Shown: in pieces, positions 42,224-44,503 of the stretch | How positions within the stretch are numbered: position 1 is the stretch's first letter | Layout of the letters: every line of letters starts with the position of its first letter | NCBI GenBank assembly: GCA_024103135.1 | Contig: JAGFIZ010000070.1 | Location: forward strand, 1-44,503 | DNA length: 44,503 nt | From: Bradyrhizobiaceae bacterium | GTDB lineage: Bacteria > Bacteroidota > Ignavibacteria > Kapaibacteriales > Kapaibacteriaceae | Direction: 5' to 3' | Notes under the pieces: model-generated | Seen by the model: only the letters and a program-made list of their open reading frames with translations | Told to the model about the DNA's origin: nothing | Database searches by the model: none | Made by a program: the position numbers and the translations under genes

Positions 42224-43600
42224 ATGACGGGGAATCTATTTGCACCAGAGATCGAAGAGTTGGTTGCGGCACACGATTTTGCCACAATCAAGGAAGTGTT
42301 CGAGGATTGGGAACCACCGATCCTCGCTGATCTCATTGCAGATCTAAGTGCCGAAAGTAGAGCCATTGTTCTTGGAATCCTTCCGAAGGACGTTGCATCG
42401 GAGACGTTTGCATACTGTGAACCAACGCTGCAGCGAGAGCTCGTGCGCGACATGGCCACTGAGCACGTTGCAGCAATGTTGAATGAAATGTCGGCCGACG
42501 ATAGAACGGAGTTCTTCCAAGGACTACCTGCCAACGTAGTGACGGAACTGGTAAACCAGCTCAGTGTAGAAGAACGCGTTGTAGCACTTCGCCTGTTGAA
42601 CTACCCCGAAGATTCCGTCGGACGGTTGATGACGCCTGACTATGTGCAGGTGAAGAAGCATTGGACAATACAAGAGGCGTTGGATCACATACGCATGTAC
42701 GGCAAGGATTCCGAGACGCTGAACGTGTTGTACGTGACAGATCATGGTACGTTGGTTGATGAGATTCGAATCCGTGAGATACTGCTAGCTCAGCCCGATT
42801 CATTCATCTCTGATTTGATGGACTATCGTGCAGAGTCACTGCTCGCAACAGACTCTGAGATTAAGGCACTCGAAGACTTCCGTCGGCTAGACCGCTATGC
42901 CCTCCCTGTAGTTGACGAAGACCATAAGCTGGTAGGCATTGTCACCTTGGACGACGTGCTCGACGTAGCCGAAGAGCGCGCAACGGAAGAGATTCAGCGC
43001 TTTGGTGGTTTGGACGCACTCGAAGATTCGTATACCCAGACGAGCTTCCTTGAGTTAGTTCGCAAACGTGGTGTATGGCTCGTTGTACTGTTCATTGGTG
43101 AAATGCTTACCGCAACGGCCATGGGAACGTTTGAACATGAGATTGCCAAGGCGGTCGTTCTTGCTTTGTTCGTTCCCCTTATCATCTCCAGCGGTGGCAA
43201 CTCAGGTTCACAAGCTGCGACGCTAATTATTCGCGCATTAGCTCTAAAGGAAGTGAGCCTGCAAGACTGGTGGATGGTGATGCGCAGAGAGATTGCATCG
43301 GGTTTTATCCTTGGAATCATTCTTGCAATAATTGGCTTCCTACGCATTAGTATTTGGCAGTGGTTGTTTGGAACGTATGGAGATCATTGGGTCTGGATTG
43401 GCGTAACGGTGAGCATCTCACTCACAGGCGTAGTAATGTGGGGAACACTAACAGGATCCATGCTACCGTTGTTTTTGAAGCGCCTTGGTCTTGACCCCGC
43501 TACCTCCTCGGCTCCTTTTGTTGCAACGCTCGTAGACGTAACCGGTATCGTTATCTACTTCTCCGTTGCTTCCATGCTGCTTCGTGGCCTGGTTCTCTAG
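42224..43600 (+). CDS. mgtE: Magnesium transporter MgtE
   Basis: The product has 458 residues from ATG 42224 (a TTG at 42215 is possible). The N-terminal superhelical MgtE_N domain (about 25-125) is followed by two CBS domains (about 130-250, with MTPDYVQV and ALPVVDEDHKLVGIVTLDDVLD), a plug helix, and five transmembrane segments with PLIISSGGNSGSQAATLIIRALAL, the pore signature. It is a Mg2+ channel gated by cytosolic Mg2+ through the CBS domains. After the stop, 165 bases hold a copy of AGGGGGCT (43603-43610) and an AT-rich promoter region. Confidence 0.96.
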   Translation: MTGNLFAPEIEELVAAHDFATIKEVFEDWEPPILADLIADLSAESRAIVLGILPKDVASETFAYCEPTLQRELVRDMATEHVAAMLNEMSADDRTEFFQGLPANVVTELVNQLSVEERVVALRLLNYPEDSVGRLMTPDYVQVKKHWTIQEALDHIRMYGKDSETLNVLYVTDHGTLVDEIRIREILLAQPDSFISDLMDYRAESLLATDSEIKALEDFRRLDRYALPVVDEDHKLVGIVTLDDVLDVAEERATEEIQRFGGLDALEDSYTQTSFLELVRKRGVWLVVLFIGEMLTATAMGTFEHEIAKAVVLALFVPLIISSGGNSGSQAATLIIRALALKEVSLQDWWMVMRREIASGFILGIILAIIGFLRISIWQWLFGTYGDHWVWIGVTVSISLTGVVMWGTLTGSMLPLFLKRLGLDPATSSAPFVATLVDVTGIVIYFSVASMLLRGLVL

Positions 43601-43706
43601 GTAGGGGGCTATGGATCTGTGATTAACCGATACATTCCAGCATGGAAAATGTGTCACATAAGCGTGAACAATCATCGGTGCAGGATGTCGATTAATGGTT
43701 AAAATA

Positions 43707-43721
43707 TATTGATTGTCAATA
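43707..43721. promoter_or_regulatory. Candidate operator palindrome (TATTGA-TTG-TCAATA)
   Basis: A perfect 6+3+6 palindrome in a very AT-rich stretch 45 bases before the DUF2975 start. The gene pair ends in a small XRE regulator, which often binds its own promoter, so this is a plausible target site. No promoter elements were identified with confidence. Confidence 0.45.
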
Positions 43722-43765
43722 AATATTTTTTGTATGTTGCATCGTATTCACAATTGGAGACAACG

Positions 43766-44323
43766 ATGCAAATAGTGATTACCACCAAGCAGATTGTAGC
43801 CGTCCTTAAGGTCGTGGCGTGGGTGTTGTTCTTTGCGCTTGCTGTCGATGCAGGTGGCATTGTTGTTAACACCCTGATTACTGTGTTCCTTAACGAGCAA
43901 GGTGTACAGAATTTCTGGAGTGGGAAGGAATACCTAACGAGACTCCACCAGTTTGATCCAGGACACTTTGCCGCCATTGCAATCGCGATGAGCATCGTGG
44001 CCGTGCTCAAGGCAATACTGTTTTACTTGATTGTAAAGATCTTCTCGAAAGACATTGTTTCGATGCAGACACCGTTTAGCGAACCACTCAGGCAGATACT
44101 CATTCTGCTGTCATACGTTGCCTTGGGCATAGCTATGTTTTCCCAAGGTGGAGCCGACTACTCAAGGTGGCTTTCGACGCAAGGCGCAGGTGAGGTAGAC
44201 ATTTCTGTCTTACGATTTGGTGGAGCAGATGTGTGGTTCTTCATGGCTGTAGTGCTCTTCGCCGTGGTATACGTCGTTAAGCGCGGTATCGAAATTCAAT
44301 CAGAACATGACTTAACGATATAA
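43766..44323 (+). CDS. DUF2975 membrane protein
   Basis: The product has 185 residues. ATG 43766 has GGAG 6 bases ahead; an earlier TTG at 43709 would lie in the palindrome and is rejected. Four transmembrane segments are apparent (VLKVVAWVLFFALAVDAGGIVV, FAAIAIAMSIVAVLKAILFYLIV, ILILLSYVALGIAMF, VWFFMAVVLFAVVYVV), as in DUF2975 proteins, and the C terminus RGIEIQSEHDLTI is typical, as this family usually sits beside a YozG-like XRE regulator. Function unknown; a role in sensing or sequestering the regulator is conceivable. Confidence 0.85.
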   Translation: MQIVITTKQIVAVLKVVAWVLFFALAVDAGGIVVNTLITVFLNEQGVQNFWSGKEYLTRLHQFDPGHFAAIAIAMSIVAVLKAILFYLIVKIFSKDIVSMQTPFSEPLRQILILLSYVALGIAMFSQGGADYSRWLSTQGAGEVDISVLRFGGADVWFFMAVVLFAVVYVVKRGIEIQSEHDLTI

Positions 44324-44327
44324 CATC

Positions 44328-44503
44328 ATGGCAATAGTCGTTAACCTGGACGTTATGATGGCCAAACGAAAGATGTCTCTGAACGAGCTCTCGGAACGCG
44401 TGGGCATCACATTATCGAATCTGTCGATACTCAAGACGGGTAAGGCCAAGGCAATTAGATTCTCGACGTTACAAGAGCTGTGTAGGGTTTTGGAATGTCA
44501 GCC
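44328..44503 (+). CDS. Small XRE/HTH_26 transcriptional regulator, YozG-like (partial)
   Basis: The frame runs off the window end after about 58 codons. It reads MAIVVNLDVMMAKRKMSLNE and then LSERVGITLSNLSILKTGKA, IRFSTLQELCRVLECQP, a helix-turn-helix of the Cro/C1 (HTH_26) type. YozG-like proteins are about 65-75 residues, so only the last few residues are missing. It starts 4 bases after the DUF2975 stop. Such pairs recur in many phyla. DNA binding is secure; targets are not known. Confidence 0.88.
   Translation, partial: MAIVVNLDVMMAKRKMSLNELSERVGITLSNLSILKTGKAKAIRFSTLQELCRVLECQ

Noticed and set aside
1-44503. tRNA genes, CRISPR arrays and insertion sequences
   Set aside because: No cloverleaf with a T-loop and CCA end, no regularly spaced repeats and no transposase-like gene was recognised; a tRNAscan or repeat search was not possible.

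Overview
The window reads as a chromosomal segment of a bacterium from the Bacteroidota/Chlorobi (FCB) side of the tree, possibly an Ignavibacteria/Kapabacteria-like lineage. The pointers are: secreted proteins ending in type IX secretion (Por) sorting domains; signal peptides cut before glutamine next to a glutaminyl cyclase; a BshB1-type bacillithiol deacetylase; a DUF2795 protein; a viroplasmin-type RNase H; and an adjacent biotin ligase/CoaX pair. Base composition looks near 50% GC by eye. The phylum assignment is inference, because no rRNA or phylogenetic marker was aligned. I found no tRNA, rRNA, insertion sequence, prophage or CRISPR array.

Layout. 1-867: 3' end of a beta-CASP RNA hydrolase. 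815-6663 (minus): three large secreted proteins with a glutaminyl cyclase lipoprotein upstream. 6726-17139: mixed strands, with an L,D-transpeptidase-like lipoprotein, RarA, an outer-membrane barrel, two lipoproteins and an ankyrin protein, a NYN-cold-shock protein overlapping an aminotransferase, M16 and M42 peptidases and Dps. 17140-17771: a 632-base gene-free stretch with a same-strand cluster of DnaA-box matches. 17772-22921 (minus): serS, mnmG, a GNAT gene and mnmE, with two parS-type palindromes at the start of mnmG. 22991-25450 (plus): birA, coaX and a type-2 asparaginase. 25458-34746 (minus): one compact run, rnhA-dut-rpiB-bshB1-rsmH-murF-mraY-ispD-DUF2795-Omp85, linking nucleotide hygiene, thiol synthesis, peptidoglycan precursors and outer-membrane assembly. 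34814-44503: comM, rmlD-like, a cation/proton antiporter, an FkbM-like methyltransferase, a PAS-UbiA fusion, a SnoaL-like protein, mgtE, and a DUF2975/small-XRE pair cut by the window end.

Most notable. (1) A probable replication-origin neighbourhood: the DnaA-box cluster lies about 3.3 kb from a perfect 16-base parS and a second parS-like palindrome, beside mnmG/mnmE. (2) A prenyltransferase of the UbiA/MenA type with an N-terminal PAS sensor domain. Its promoter region carries a CCGAC-N6-GTCGG dyad that recurs, with the same spacing, ahead of the SnoaL-like gene, which suggests a small regulon under one TetR-like repressor encoded elsewhere. (3) Five of six non-lipoprotein export signals put Gln at +1, consistent with N-terminal pyroglutamate formation by the neighbouring cyclase. 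(4) The octamer AGGGGGCT occurs 12 times, and all five copies right of the putative origin are on the same strand.
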